A DNA stretch of 64,000 nt from Protonemura montana (lineage: Eukaryota > Arthropoda > Insecta > Plecoptera > Nemouridae): NCBI GenBank assembly GCA_947568835.1, contig OX387611.1, positions 1,244,001 to 1,308,000 on the forward strand, written 5' to 3'. Position 1 is the first letter of the stretch. Each line of letters begins with the position of its first letter. The notes beneath the pieces were generated by a model. The model was not told the origin of the DNA and ran no database searches. It saw only the letters and a list, made by a program, of their open reading frames with translations. The position numbers were made by a program, and so were the translations under genes. This document shows positions 22,001 to 33,900 of this stretch, one piece after another.

Positions 22001-23865
22001 CTTACCTCAATTAACATAAAAAGGACATAGGATCCAGCCAGCTGATCTCAAATGACGTGGATAGAGCTAAGCATCCAGTCAGCTGATCTTGAATATCCTG
22101 GATAGAGCATAGGATCCAGTCAGCTGATCTCAAATAACCTGGATAGAGTATAGGATCCAGCCAGCTGATCTCAAATAACCTGGATAGAGTATAGGATCCA
22201 GCCAGCTGATCTCAAATAACCTGGATAGAGCATAGGATCCGGCCAGCTGATCTCAAATAACCTGGATAGAGCATAGGATCCAGCCAGCTGATCTTAAATA
22301 ACCTGAATAGAGCAGAGGATCCAGCCAGCTGATCTCAAATAACCTGGATAGAGCATAGGATCCAGCCAGCTGATCTCAAATAACATGAATGGAGCATAGG
22401 ATCCAGCCAGCTGATCTTAAATAACCTGAATAGAGCAAAGGATCCAGCCAGCTGATCTCAAATAACATGAATGGAGCATAGGATCCATCCAGCTGATCTT
22501 AAATAACCTGAAAAGAGCAAAGGATCCAGCCAGCTGATCTCAAATAACATGAATGGAGCATAGGATCCAGCCAGCTGATCTTAAATAACCTGGATAGAGC
22601 ATAGGATCCAGCCAGCTGATCTCAAATAACATGAATGGAGCATAGGATCCAGCCAGCTGATCTTAAATAACCTGAATAGAGCAAAGGATCCAGCCAGCTG
22701 ACCTCAAATAACATGAATGGAGCATAGGATCCAGCCAGCTGATCTTAAATAACCTGAATAGAGCAAAGGATCCAGCCAGCTGATCCCAAATAACCTGGAC
22801 AGAGCAAAGGATCCTGCCAGCTGATCTCAAATAACCTGGATAGAGCATAGAATCCATTCAGCTGATCTCAAATAACCTGGAAAGAGCATAGGATCCAGCC
22901 AGCTAATCTCAAATAACCTAGAAAGAGCATAGGATCCAGCCAGCTGATCTCAAATAACCTGGATAGAGCATAGGATCCAGCCAGCTGATCTTAAATAACC
23001 TGGATAGAGCATAGCATCCAGCCAGCTGATCTCAAATAACCTGGTTAGAGCATAGGATCCAGTCAGCTGATCTCAAATAACCTGGATAGAGCATAGGATC
23101 CAGCTAGCTGATCTCAAATAACCTGGATAGAGCATAGGATCCAGCCAGCTGATCTCAAATAACCTGGATAGAGCATAGGATCCAGCCAGCTGATCTCAAG
23201 TAACCTTGATAGAGCATAGGATCCAGCCAGCTGATCTCAAATAACCTGGATAGAGCATAGGATCCAGCCAGCTGGTCTCAAATAACCTTGATAGGGCATA
23301 GGATCCAGCCAGCTGATCTCAAATAACCTGGATAGATCATAGGATCCAGCCAGTTGATCTCAAATAACCTGGATAGAGCATAGGATCCAGCCAGCAGATC
23401 TCAAATAACCTGGATAGAGCATAGGATCCAGTCAGCTGATATCAAATATAACCTGGATAGAGGATAGGATCTAGCCAACTGATCTCAAATAACCTGGATA
23501 GAGCATAAGATCCAGCTGAATGATCAGGATTAAAATCAGAAAATCTTTTTCAACAGGTAGGAGTCCCTAAATCAAAGGTGTTCCTGTAACTTGCAACCAA
23601 TTTAGTTCAAGAAAGTGATGAAAATTAGGAAAACGGCTGCTGAATACACTTGAAAAAGCAGAGGCTCTTTAAGGAAACCCAGTTCAAGGGACTCTCAAGA
23701 TGGTGGTCCTGGCTTCTAAGCGTCTCCATGCCAACCGCTATGCACGTTACTTGTGATCAGTTGTCTCTAAAACAGTTGTTGGGAAGTTGACCTTTCAGGA
23801 GAGAGAGAGAGAGAGAGACTTACCTGCAATACAGCCAGACAGATGAAGAACAAGGACAGCATCAT
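16001..23865 (-). CDS. Secreted S1A serine protease, copy 1 (brachyurin/chymotrypsin-like), seven exons
   Basis: Exons on the minus strand, 5' to 3': 23,824-23,865; 21,731-21,839; 20,814-20,964; 19,928-20,136; 18,668-18,763; 17,611-17,762; 16,001-16,174. Total 933 nt, 310 aa, phases consistent (0,1,2,1,1,0). Exon 1 encodes the signal peptide start (MMLSLFFICLAVLQ); exon 2 a pro-region; exon 3 the mature N-terminus QAF|IVGG and His57 in LTAAHC; exon 4 Asp102 in NDIGLVRL; exon 5 VSGWGRTSSG; exon 6 the Cys168-Cys182 segment; exon 7 Ser195 in GDSGSPL and the end FTRVSHFLDWIQKH. The catalytic triad and oxyanion Gly are complete. Odd: the Cys191-Cys220 pair is absent (Tyr and Thr), residue 189 is Ala by position, and the Trp215 position is Ala. 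Activation would need cleavage after Phe. The C-terminal FTRV-FLDWIQ block resembles crustacean brachyurins, from memory. Digestive or immune role cannot be decided. Confidence 0.9.
16420..17583 (-). repeat. 26-bp minisatellite in intron 6 of protease copy 1, about 45 copies
   Basis: Unit core (plus strand) ctcccactccaatagacctg. Minus frames read a 26-residue repeat (SGLLEWELTQVYWSGSLLRS). The array touches the exon 6 donor region (about 28 bases away), and exon 6 reads in frame into it. A MITE-like fragment (16,262-16,425) sits between exon 7 and the array. Confidence 0.96.
17945..18400 (+). repeat. 34-bp minisatellite in intron 5 of protease copy 1, about 13 copies
   Basis: Unit core ctacagagcatcagtgggaa, the reverse complement of the family in MTCH2 intron 2 (7,783-8,462). 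Absent from intron 5 of copies 2 and 3, so it arrived after duplication or was lost there. Confidence 0.94.
18821..19572. repeat. 125-bp tandem repeat in intron 4 of protease copy 1, 6 copies
   Basis: Units start acattgcagtgcacgacgcc at 18,821, 18,946, 19,071, 19,196 and onward. Also present in intron 4 of copy 2 (29,222-29,862) but not of copy 3. The remaining intron to 19,927 is AT-rich without features. Confidence 0.93.
20170..20690 (+). mobile_element. 5S-rRNA-derived SINE in intron 3 of protease copy 1
   Basis: The head at about 20,245-20,320 is a degenerate 5S-like sequence (gagatcaccgaagt ... attggatggg), followed by the SINE body (cagcaacttcactcgc, tcaacctctcgaaag, tttgtagaggaaccgtgttg) and the tail gccattagaccagtgccaca ... 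ttaaacaccacaaatcaatc. A short GTTGTTCGC tandem lies at 20,426-20,464. A homologous insertion lies in intron 3 of copy 2, so it predates that duplication. Confidence 0.7.
21010..21640 (+). repeat. 91-bp 5S-like tandem array plus SINE body in intron 2 of protease copy 1
   Basis: Four units of 91 bp (period checked from 21,020 to 21,111) each containing ttaagcaacactgcgctggg and attggatgggtgacc, which correspond to the internal promoter boxes A and C of 5S rRNA genes. The array runs into a SINE body and tail that ends near 21,640. Confidence 0.8.
22020..23520. repeat. 41-bp minisatellite in intron 1 of protease copy 1, about 36 copies
   Basis: Same family as 15,385-15,890. Every consensus unit contains a GGATCC and a CAGCTG (E-box) site. 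Between the array and exon 1 lies about 300 bases of sequence conserved in all three copies. Confidence 0.95.
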
Positions 23866-24035
23866 CTTGATGGGCCGTGATTGGTATCGGGTATGCGCTG
23901 GTGATCCAACTTTTATAAGGCGATCTTGTTGGCCGGGAAAGTGCTTTTAGGCTCGGCCAGGTTTCATGTTTACGAAACAACTCGTGCCAGTGAGTGCACC
24001 TTCAAGGTGGCCGGGGCCGTCACCGTGTTTTTTTT
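23866..24035 (-). promoter_or_regulatory. TATA promoter of protease copy 1
   Basis: On the minus strand CCTTATAAAA lies at 23,911-23,920, about 46 bases upstream of the ATG, leaving a very short 5' UTR. Some 100 further bases upstream are nearly identical in all three copies and include a GC-rich block (plus strand aaggtggccggggccgtc, about 24,004-24,023). Confidence 0.8.
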
Positions 24036-24289
24036 TTTGAATTTCAGTAACTGCCACTGATTGCGTCTGAATTTGTTTCTCTTGTAAACAACACGTCATC
24101 ACTGCTACTCTGCATTTGCTTGTGATTTATTATTTATTTTAAATTTAAAGTTACTCGTGTGAGAAAAATGTCGTATTTTTTGTTTGCAAATTGATTCATT
24201 TAGATTTTTTGGTATTGAGGGAAAGGTAATTTCATTGAAGCCATACTGAAAGATCTTCTTTTGCAAAGTTAGACTTTTCTTTAATGTTT

Positions 24290-24530
24290 TAAGGTGATAT
24301 ACCTTCTACAAGAAGGCTGATATTATCTGCAAACCTTGTCACTCGAGTATTGCTGATGTTTGCAGACTGGTCATTGGTGAAAAGAGGTCCTGATATTGTT
24401 CCTTGTGGAACGCCTCCTGAAACCTCAGACTTTTACAGAAAAATCTTAGGTCAGGTTCAAGAAAGATTTGAATCAATAATTTGCTAACTCTCTTATACTT
24501 TGATGGTCCTAGTGGTATTATTAGTGAAGC
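24290..24530 (-). pseudogene. Relic of a non-LTR retrotransposon reverse transcriptase
   Basis: In one minus frame the segment reads GVPQGTISGPLF (24,415-24,381) and then, without a stop, RFADNISLLVEG (near 24,340-24,305). These are the RT motifs GVPQGS-LGPLLF and FADD; the second catalytic Asp is Asn and the spacing between motifs is much shortened, so the copy is dead. It lies between the copy 1 promoter and the 3' end of copy 2. The neighbouring bases 24,550-24,680 are a tail fragment of the 5S-type SINE. Confidence 0.65.
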
Positions 24531-24731
24531 AACCATCAGGAATTTACTCTCTTTTAGGCTCCGTGAGACTTATCATCCGTTTCTTCATCTACTCATTGAC
24601 AGACGCCATTAGACCAGTGTCACATGGACCACTGTCAAAACAGTGAGTCGTTAAACACCACAATAAAAAAAAAAACGATATTACACATGCGTGGCTGAAA
24701 AATTAAGCTCCTTGTCCATGTTTTTTTTCTG

Positions 24732-24830
24732 GATCCAGCCAGCTGATCTTAAATAATCTGGATTGAGCATAGGATCCAGCTAGCTGATCTCAAACATCCT
24801 GGATAGAACATAGGATCAAACCAGCTAGGC
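24732..24830. repeat. 41-bp minisatellite remnant downstream of protease copy 2
   Basis: Two to three diverged units of the 41-bp family; the equivalent 3' flanks of copies 1 and 3 carry about 12 and 11 units. Confidence 0.85.
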
Positions 24831-24912
24831 TCTCAAGATGGCGGCCTTGTTGATTGACTTTCAAAGTATTGCTATTTAGGTTTATTATGATGAAAACATA
24901 TGGACTAAGGTA

Positions 24913-27900
24913 CTAGGGCTCGACGACGACGTCTGAGTGTTTTTGGATCCAGCCTAAAAAGTTCGACACTCGAGTGAATACGTTGGGCACGCCGATATCA
25001 CCTTCAGGACTGCCAAACGAGACGATGCCGACAACGCGGGGAACGTCTTCAGCGTCCCGCCAGACGAGTGGACTGCCAGAGTCACCCTGCGGAGATCAGT
25101 ACAGTGACGAGATGTAATGACCATAATGAGAATAGTTTGCACCGGTCAAACGGTTGAAAAAATGTGAATGAAATTTTGAGGACACTAACGCTAGGGCTTA
25201 TATAGTCGTTGAGTGTGAGTTAAGGTATATGATGGAAAGCTTAAGTTTAGCTTGCTGCTAAGCAAACAACCCAGTAACACGTGGAAACATTAAGTGCCAT
25301 CTAAAGGCGCTTGCTGCAATCCTTTTTAATAAAAATCTACAAACGATTTTGATTCTTGAAAACGAATTTCATGATCCGTACCTTAGCACGAAACGTAAAC
25401 CTCCCGTCAGTCAGGACGGTCTACTTTGCTATCGCTCAATCACGGCTACTGTACGGTCTGATCTTCTTGGGAGGTGCACAGGAGAGCATAAGAATCTTCA
25501 GGGCCCAGAAAAGGATAATCAGGTCCATGCTGGGAATCAGCAACAGGACTTTCTGCAGGCAACCGTTCCGGGACCTCCAGATCTTACCTCTACCTTGTCT
25601 GTACATTCTAGCTATCTGATCCTTTACCTACTCAAACCTTCGCTTTTTCACCAAGTCCAAGAATATCCACCAGCACCAGATAAAGTCATCTGAAACACTA
25701 GCCCAAGAGTTTTGCCGACTGATAACTACAACCACCAGCGTCATCCAAACTGGACGACGACTTTTCAATTCGCTGCCCACTGAAATCAAAGCGGCTGAAA
25801 CCCTGAAAAATGTTGAACCCTTTTAACACAGTATCTCTTTGACAATATGTTTTACAGCGTAAATAATTTTTCTCACTCTTGACCTTTCACATTTATCTCC
25901 ACTAGAATGACCATTTCATATGTGTTTGCTTCAATATAAACTTCCGGCGTCTACACATTCGAATGTTCTTTTGATTAAATAAAAATACAATACTATACCA
26001 TACAATTAAGAAAGAAAGACTACCAGAGTACGCTACAACTCCAATAGACTAGAGTACGCTCACACTCCAATAGACCAGAGTTAAGCTCCCACTCCAATAG
26101 ACCTGAGTAAGCTACTACTCCCATAGACCTGAGTATGCTCCCATTCTACTAGATATGCGTAAGCTCCCACTCCAATAGACCTGAGTAAGCTCCCACTCCA
26201 ATAGACCTGAGTAAGCTCCCACTCCAATAGACCTGAGTAAGCTCCCACTCCAATAGACCTTATTAAGCTATCACTCCAATAGACCTGAGTAAGCTCCCAC
26301 TCCCATAGACCTGAGTAAGCTGCCACTCCCATAGACCTGAGTAAGCTGCCACTCCAATAGACCTGAGTAAGCTCCCACTCCAATAGACCTGAGTTAGCTC
26401 CCACTCCAATAGACCTGAGTAAGCTCCCACTCCAATAGACCTGAGAAAGCTCCCACTCCAATAGACCTAAGTAAGCTCCCACTCCAATAGACCTGAGTAA
26501 GCTGCCACTCCAATAGACCTAAGTAAGCTCCCACTCCAATAGACCTGAGTAAGCTGCCACTCCAATAGACCTGAGAAAGCTCCCACTCCAATAGACCTAA
26601 GTAAGCTCCCACTCCAATAGACCTGAGTAAGCTGCCACTCCCATAGACCTGAGTAAGCTGCCACTCCAATAGACCTGAGTAAGCTCCCACTCCCATAGAC
26701 CTGAGTAAGCTCCCACTCCAATAGACCTGAGTAAGCTGCCACTCCAATAGACCTAAGTAAGCTCCAACTCCAATAGACCTGAGTAAGCTCCCACTCCAAT
26801 AGACCTGAGTAAGCTGCCACTCCAATAGACCTGAGAAAGCTCCCACTCCAATAGACCTAAGTAAGCTCCCACTCCAATAGACCTGAGTAAGCTGCCACTC
26901 CCATAGACCTGAGTAAGCTGCCACTCCAATAGACCTGAGTAAGCTCCCACTCCCATAGACCTGAGTAAGCTCCCACTCCAATAGACCTGAGTAAGCTCCC
27001 ACTCCAATAGACCTGAGTAAGCTCCCATTCCAATAGACCTGAGTAAGCTCCTACTCCAATATACCTGAGTAAGCTACCACTCCAATATACCTGAGTAAGC
27101 TTCCACTCCAATAGACCTGAGTAAGCTCTCACTCCAATAGACCTGAGTAAACTCCCACTCCAATAGACCTGAGTAAGCTCCCACTCCAATAGACCTGAGT
27201 AAGCTCCCACTCCAATAGACCTGAGTAAGCTTCCACTCCAATAGACCTGAGTAAGCTCCCACTCCAATAGACCTGAGTAAGCTACCACTCCAATAGACCT
27301 GAGTAAGCTCCCACTCCAATATACCTGAGTAAGCTCCCACTCCAATAGACATGAGTAAGCTCCCACTCCAATATACATGAGTAAGCTCCCACTCCAATAG
27401 ACATGAGTAAGCTCCCACTCCAATAGACCTGAGTAAGCTCCCACTCCAATAGACCTGAGTAAGCTCCCACTCCAATAGACCTGAGTAAGCTGCCACTCCC
27501 ATAGACCTGAGTAAGCTCCCACTCCAATAGACCTGAGTAAGCTGCCACTCCAATAGACCTGAGTAAGCTCCCACTCCAATAGACCTGATTAAGCTACCAC
27601 TCCAATAGACCTGAGTAAGCTCCCACTCCAATAGACCTGAGTAAGCTCCTACTCCAATAGACCTGAGTAAGCTTCCACTCCAATAGACCTGAGTATGCTC
27701 CCACTCCAATAGACCTGAGTAAGCTCCCACTCCAATAGACCTGAGTAAGCTCCCACTCCAATAGACCTGAGTAAGCTCCCACTCCAATAGACCTGAGTAA
27801 GCTGCCACTCCAATAGACCTGAGTAAGCTCCCACTCCAATAGACCTGAGTAAGCTCCCACTCTAATATACCTGAGTAAGCTCCCACTCCAATAGACATGA

Positions 27901-30900
27901 GTAAGCTGCCACTCCAATAGACCTGAGTAAGCTCCCACTCCAATAGACCTGAGTAAGCTTCCACTCCAATAGACCTGAGTAAGCTCCCACTCCAATAGAC
28001 CTGAGTAAGCTCCCACTCCAATAGACCTGAGTAAGCTCCCACTCCAATAGACCTGAGTAAGCTCCCACTCCAATAGACCTGAGTAAGCTCCCACTCCAAT
28101 AGACCTGAGTAAGCTCCCACTCCAATAGACCTGAGTAAGCTGCCACTCCAATAGACCTGAGTAAGCTCCCACTCCAATAGACCTGAGTAAGCTCCCACTC
28201 CAATAGACCTGAGTAAGCTCCCACTCCAATAGACCTGAGTAAGCTCCCACTCCAATAGACCTGAGTAAGCTCCCACTTCAATAGACCTGAGTAAGCTCCC
28301 ACTCCAAAAGACCTGAGTAAGCTCCCACTCCAATAGCTATCACACGTCAACATGTACCACGTAAGCAGAGCGGCCTTCAGACGTGCTCGTACAGATGTGT
28401 GCCTGGGTCACATGATAGTAAAGACTTTCTTCGATCTTCTCCGCGCAGGATGCGAGGGGCATCACCTTCATCCTGGTCCAAAGAAGGTTGTCTGGCACGG
28501 ATCTATTCTCTGCCAGAAGCAAAGACTGTTACAACAAAAAACAAATTCATTTGATTTGTATACGCATTTTTTGCGCTCTAGACGCCAAATTTCTGCTTCG
28601 ATTTTAGCCAAATTTGCTTAGCACATTCGTTTGTTTTGGAATCCCACGACAACCAAATTTGTGAAAAGCCATCGAATCCAAAATTAATTTCTTTCTATAT
28701 AAAAGGGGTAAGCAAATTTGGAGACTAAGTTTAAAACAATTTTTTGTAATTATTTCGTCGTTATTGGAAAAACTAATTGTGTGCTATCCGGGGATGGAAA
28801 ACAAGCTTGAATGATAAAATTTTGCAACTGAACCAGGATACGAACCTGGTTCAGTCGGTTGAGTGGTCTACCAATTGTGCTATACGGGCACACAAACTCC
28901 AGCTTGGCAGGGTTGAATAAAGAACTCATACAAAGTGAATTAGGCCGAAGCGACTCGTATGGATGAAATGTAAGCATCTTTTAGAAGCTAATTCAACGGC
29001 CACATAGACAGAATAGTCAAGTAATATTCCTCTCGGCCCCCATTGAAGAGGGGACGTTGACCCACTCACCAAAAGAAGTGAACCCCCAACCCGACACATC
29101 GACCGTCTCGTCGTCAAGCTGTGATACGTGAGACAACCGCGGCAAGCTGATCGGCGCTAACAACGCTGAAACATTACATGACAAGTGGGTATCGAACCAC
29201 AGACCTATGAGTGCTACATAGGACATTGCAGTTCACAACGCCTGGTATCAGGCTGAAATGACGGGTTGGGGTAGGGTAACGCTGCTTTTGACAGCACCGC
29301 GCCGTGCTAAAGTATAGCAAGGAGAATGCACTGCTAGCCCCAGCAGGACATTGCAGTGCACGACGCCTGGTGTCAGGCTGGAATGACGGGGTGGGGGAGG
29401 GTAACGCTGCTTATGACAGCACCGCGCCGTGCTAAAGTATAGCAAGGAGTATGCACTGCTAGCCCCAGCATGGCATTGCAGTGCACGACGCCTGGTGTCA
29501 GGCTGGAATGACGGGGTGGGGGAGGGTAACGCTGCTTATGACAGCACCGCGCCGTGCTAAAGTATAGCAAGGAGTATGCACTGCTAGCCCCAGCATGGCA
29601 TTGCAGTGCACGACGCCTGGCATCATGCTGGAATGACAGGGTGGGGGAGGGTAACACTGCTTATGGCAGCATCACGCCGTGCTAAAGTATAGCAAGGAGT
29701 GTGCACTGCTAGCCCTAGCATGACATTGCAGTGCACGACGCCTGGTAGCAGGCTGGAATGACGGGGTGGGGGAGGGTAACACTGCTTATGACAGCACCGC
29801 GCCGTGCTAAAGTATAGCAAGGAGTATGCACTGCAAGCCCCAGCATGACATTGCAGTGCAGGTTGCGTTCCTGCGAGCGCGAATGATATGAACGATGATC
29901 TCAGCGTCAACATGCACTGACAGGCCAGGTTGATACGTAGCTGGTTACGCACGCGGCATTCTTTGTGTTAGTCTTATGCTTAATAATGACCTGTTATAAT
30001 TTAGTGAAGAGATAATTTATTAATTTGGTTGATAGTTGGTTGATTATTTTACTGGTTGATTTTTTAGAAAAAGAAGAGTGTTAAGTGTGGCTTCGTCAGT
30101 CTGTGATGAAATGTTGAGCCAATCGACTTAAGAAGCAAGTTGAATAGGACTTTACTCAACATTTCAATAAAAAAAACTAAATAAACATGTGAGTCAATCG
30201 AACTTATTTGAAAAGTGTTCAAATTATTTATTGAGCAAGTTGGGGCGTTGAGTAAAATACTTCAAACGGAATGAGCATCGCTCTAAACAATCAAGAGTTT
30301 TCAGACGCAACATATGTTTGTTATTTTGACAAAGTGTTGCTTCGAAAACAAAAATTTTGACAATTCTGTGTTCGACAGCATCCATGAACGCTACTTTGTT
30401 GTTTGATCGACAAATTATCTTGACCCCCATCCCCCCTTTCCTTATTTTAGTTACATCCAAGCAAAACATCCTAACCTAACCACAATTCTGTTATGTGCTC
30501 AAGGGTTTGTAACCTTGACTCACCCGTCCAATTTTCGGGCAACTTCGAGTCGAGCCGAACTAACCCGATGTCGTTGATAACGTCGGGCTGATCCACCAGG
30601 AAATTCTTGTGGCTTATTACTTCAGCAGCTCGCCGCGTCACGTTCGCGTTTAAGAGCGACAACGAGCCGAATGTCATCACTAGACTCTCGATGCTGCAAC
30701 AACGTAGTCTTACCAACATATTGAGGTTATGTCTGTCTATTGGCAGATAAGTGCTACTCAGGACGTGTATTAATGAACTGTCAACGGAAGTTGGAAGAAA
30801 TCGAGGAGCACCGAACTGCTTGTCGAGCTGGAAGTAACGTTCCTCGTGAGATCACCGAAGTTAAGCAACACTGCGCTGGGTCAGGTATTGGATGAGGGAC

Positions 30901-33900
30901 CATCGTACACATGACCAGTTCTGTTCGGGAGAGAGGTTGGAGGGATGAAAGTTAAGAAACACTGCGCTGGGTCAAGTATTGGATGGGTGACCATCATACA
31001 CGTGGCCAGTTTTGTTCGGTAGAGAGGTTGGAGGGATGAAAGTTAAGCAACACTGCGCTGGGTCAGGTATTGGATGGGTGACCATCATACACATGACTAG
31101 TTCTGTTCTGGAGAGAGGTTGGAGGGATGCAAGTTATGTGATACTGCGCTAGCTCAGGTATTGAATGGGTGACCATCATACACATGACCAGTTCTGTTCG
31201 GGAGAGAGGTTGGAGGGATGAAAGTCAGTACAGCAACTTCACTCGCCTTGCTTATCAACCTCTCGACAGCATGGATTTGTGGAGGAATCCTGTTGTTCGC
31301 GTTGTACCGTCCCTTGGAAGAGACGTTAGGCCAGTGATCCACTTGGTCTTCGACGAGAGTAGGATACGTGCCAGCACCGGGTTTTCCCTCTTCCCTTCTA
31401 GGCTAAATAGGTTCACTATCATCCTCATGATCATCCACTCATTAACAAACGCCATTAGACCAGTGCCACATGGCTCGTTATCAACACAGTGCGTCGTTAA
31501 ACACCACAAATCAATCATCAATAGAGAGGTGAATGCCGGGAGATTCCTTGACAAAAGAAATCAGACATTTTGCTCGCAACACTCATCAAAGAACTACGAT
31601 TAAATAATTAAAATTAACATTTCATGCGCTGTGTGCCCCACAGCACGAGTCTCCCCTGGCGTAAGGTTCACTAACCTTGAGTCTAGCAGACAGTGGGCAG
31701 CAGTGAGAACAAACGAGTGGGACAGTACTGCGCCGCCGCAGTAGTACTTGCCCTCCAATGAAAATGCAACCTGCCACGGGAACTGTCCATCGACTGCCGG
31801 CTGCCCTCCAACGATGAAAGCTTGACCTGGCAACACCCTAAAATACATGCAACTGTCCCTCGGTAGATAAGCCAAAGTCAAGCAACACTGCGCTGGGTCA
31901 GGTATTGGATGGGTGACCATCATACACATGACCAGTTCTGTTCGGGAGAGAGATTGGAGGGATGAAAGTTAAGCAACACTGCGCTGGGTCAGGTATTGGA
32001 TGGGTGACCATCATACAGATGACCAGTTCTGTTCGGGAGAGAGGTTGGAGGGATGAAAGCTAAGTAACACTGCGCTGGGTCAGGTATTGGATGGGTGACC
32101 ATCATACAGATGACCAGTTCTGTTCGGGAGAGAGGTTGGAGGGACGAAAGTTCAGCAACACTGCGCTGGGTCAGGTATTGGATGGGTGACCATCATACAC
32201 ATGAACAGTTCTGTTCGGGAGAGAGGTTGGAGGGATGAAAGTTAAGCAACACTGCGCTGAGTCAGGTATTGGATGGGTGACCATCATACACATGACCAGT
32301 TCTGTTCGGGAGAGAGGTTGGAGGGATGAAAGTTAAACAACACTGCGCTGAGTCAGGTATTGGATGGGTGACCATCATAAACATGACCAGTTCTGTTCGG
32401 GAGAGAGGTTGGAGTGATGAAAGTTAAGCAACACTGCGCTGAGTCAGGTATTGGATGGGTGACGATCATGCACATGACCAGTTCTGTTCGGTAGAGAGGT
32501 TGGAGGGATGAAATTTAGTACAGCAACTTCACTCGCCTTGCTTATCAACCTCTCGACAGCGTGGATTTGTGGAGGAATCCTGTTGTTTGCGTTGTACCGT
32601 CCTTCGGAAGGTTATGTAAAACCAGTGGTACTCCTAGTCTTTAACAGCAGAAAGCTAAGTGCCAGCACCGAGCTTCCTCTCCTCCCTTCTTTGCTAAGCT
32701 AGAATCATCATCATTCTCCCCATTATTATTCATTTACCTACTCCATTAGATCAGAGCTAAATGGCCCGTTATCATGACGTTGCGTCGCTCGACGCCAATT
32801 TTCAAATTCAGATAATATAAACCTAGTTTACAAAACGCTGTCTTATATTTCAATATGAGACCGACTTACTAGAGCCGGTTTCGAGAGCCCGGGTGACCTT
32901 CGGGTGGACCCTGGTAGAGTTGTCTGCCCGGACCACAGACACCTGAACACATTGCAAAGCTTGATAAACGCCCTTCCTCTGTAGGCTAGACAGACACCAC
33001 ACATAAAACAGCACAGAAAATGTTTGTAATAACTCGACAGCCTTCACACCACATTAAAGTCTAAGCACTGAAATCGTTCTAAAAGAGAAAATGAATTTCG
33101 TTTTTCAGAAACACGCTTTTTCTTGAGAAATTTCAACCGCTGACCTCAAATAACATAAAAAGGACATAGGATACAGCCAGCTGATCTCAAATAACGTGGA
33201 TAGAGCATAGGATCCAGCCAGCTGATTTCAAATAACCTGGATAGAGCATAGGATCCAGCCAGCTGATCTCAAATAACCTGGATTGAGCATAGGATCAAGC
33301 CAGCTGTTCTCAAATAACCTGGATAGAGCACAGGATCCAGCCAGCTGATTTCAAATAACCCGGATAGATTGTAGGATCCAGCCAGCTGATCTCAAATAAC
33401 CTGGATAGAGCATATGATCCAGCCAGCTGATTTAAAATAACCTAGATAGAGCATAGGATCCAGCCAGCTGATCTCAAGTAACCTTGAAATAGCATAGGAT
33501 CCAGCCAGCTGATCTCAAATAACCTGGATAGAGCATAGGATCCAGCCAGCTGATCTCAAATAACCTGGATAGAGCATAGGATCCAGCGAGCTGATCTCAA
33601 ATAACCTGGATAGAGCATAGGATCCAGCCAGCTGATCTCAAATAACCTGGATAGAGCATAGGATCCAGCGAGCTGATCTCAAATAACCTGGATAGAGCAT
33701 AGGATCCAGCCAGCTGATCTTAAATAACCTGGATAGAGCATAGAATCCAGCCAGCTGATCTCAATTAACCTGGATAGAACATAGGATCCAGCCAGCTGAT
33801 CTCAAATAACCTGGATAGAGCATAGGATCCAGCCAGTTGATCTCAAATAACCTGGATAGAGCATAGGATCCAGCCAGCTGATCTCAAATAACCTGGATAG

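Noticed and set aside
25349-25693. Second ORF overlapping the LINE fragment
   Set aside because: Out-of-frame shadow of the reverse-transcriptase-like reading frame.
26081-28353. Minus-strand ORFs up to 419 codons with a 26-residue Leu/Trp/Ser repeat (also 16,751-17,796 and 36,881-38,262)
   Set aside because: The 26-bp array lacks stops in its frames; it lies in intron 6 of the proteases and all three frames are open alike.
30843-32512. Functional 5S rRNA genes
   Set aside because: Only the internal-promoter part is 5S-like; the 5' and 3' ends that form helix I are missing.
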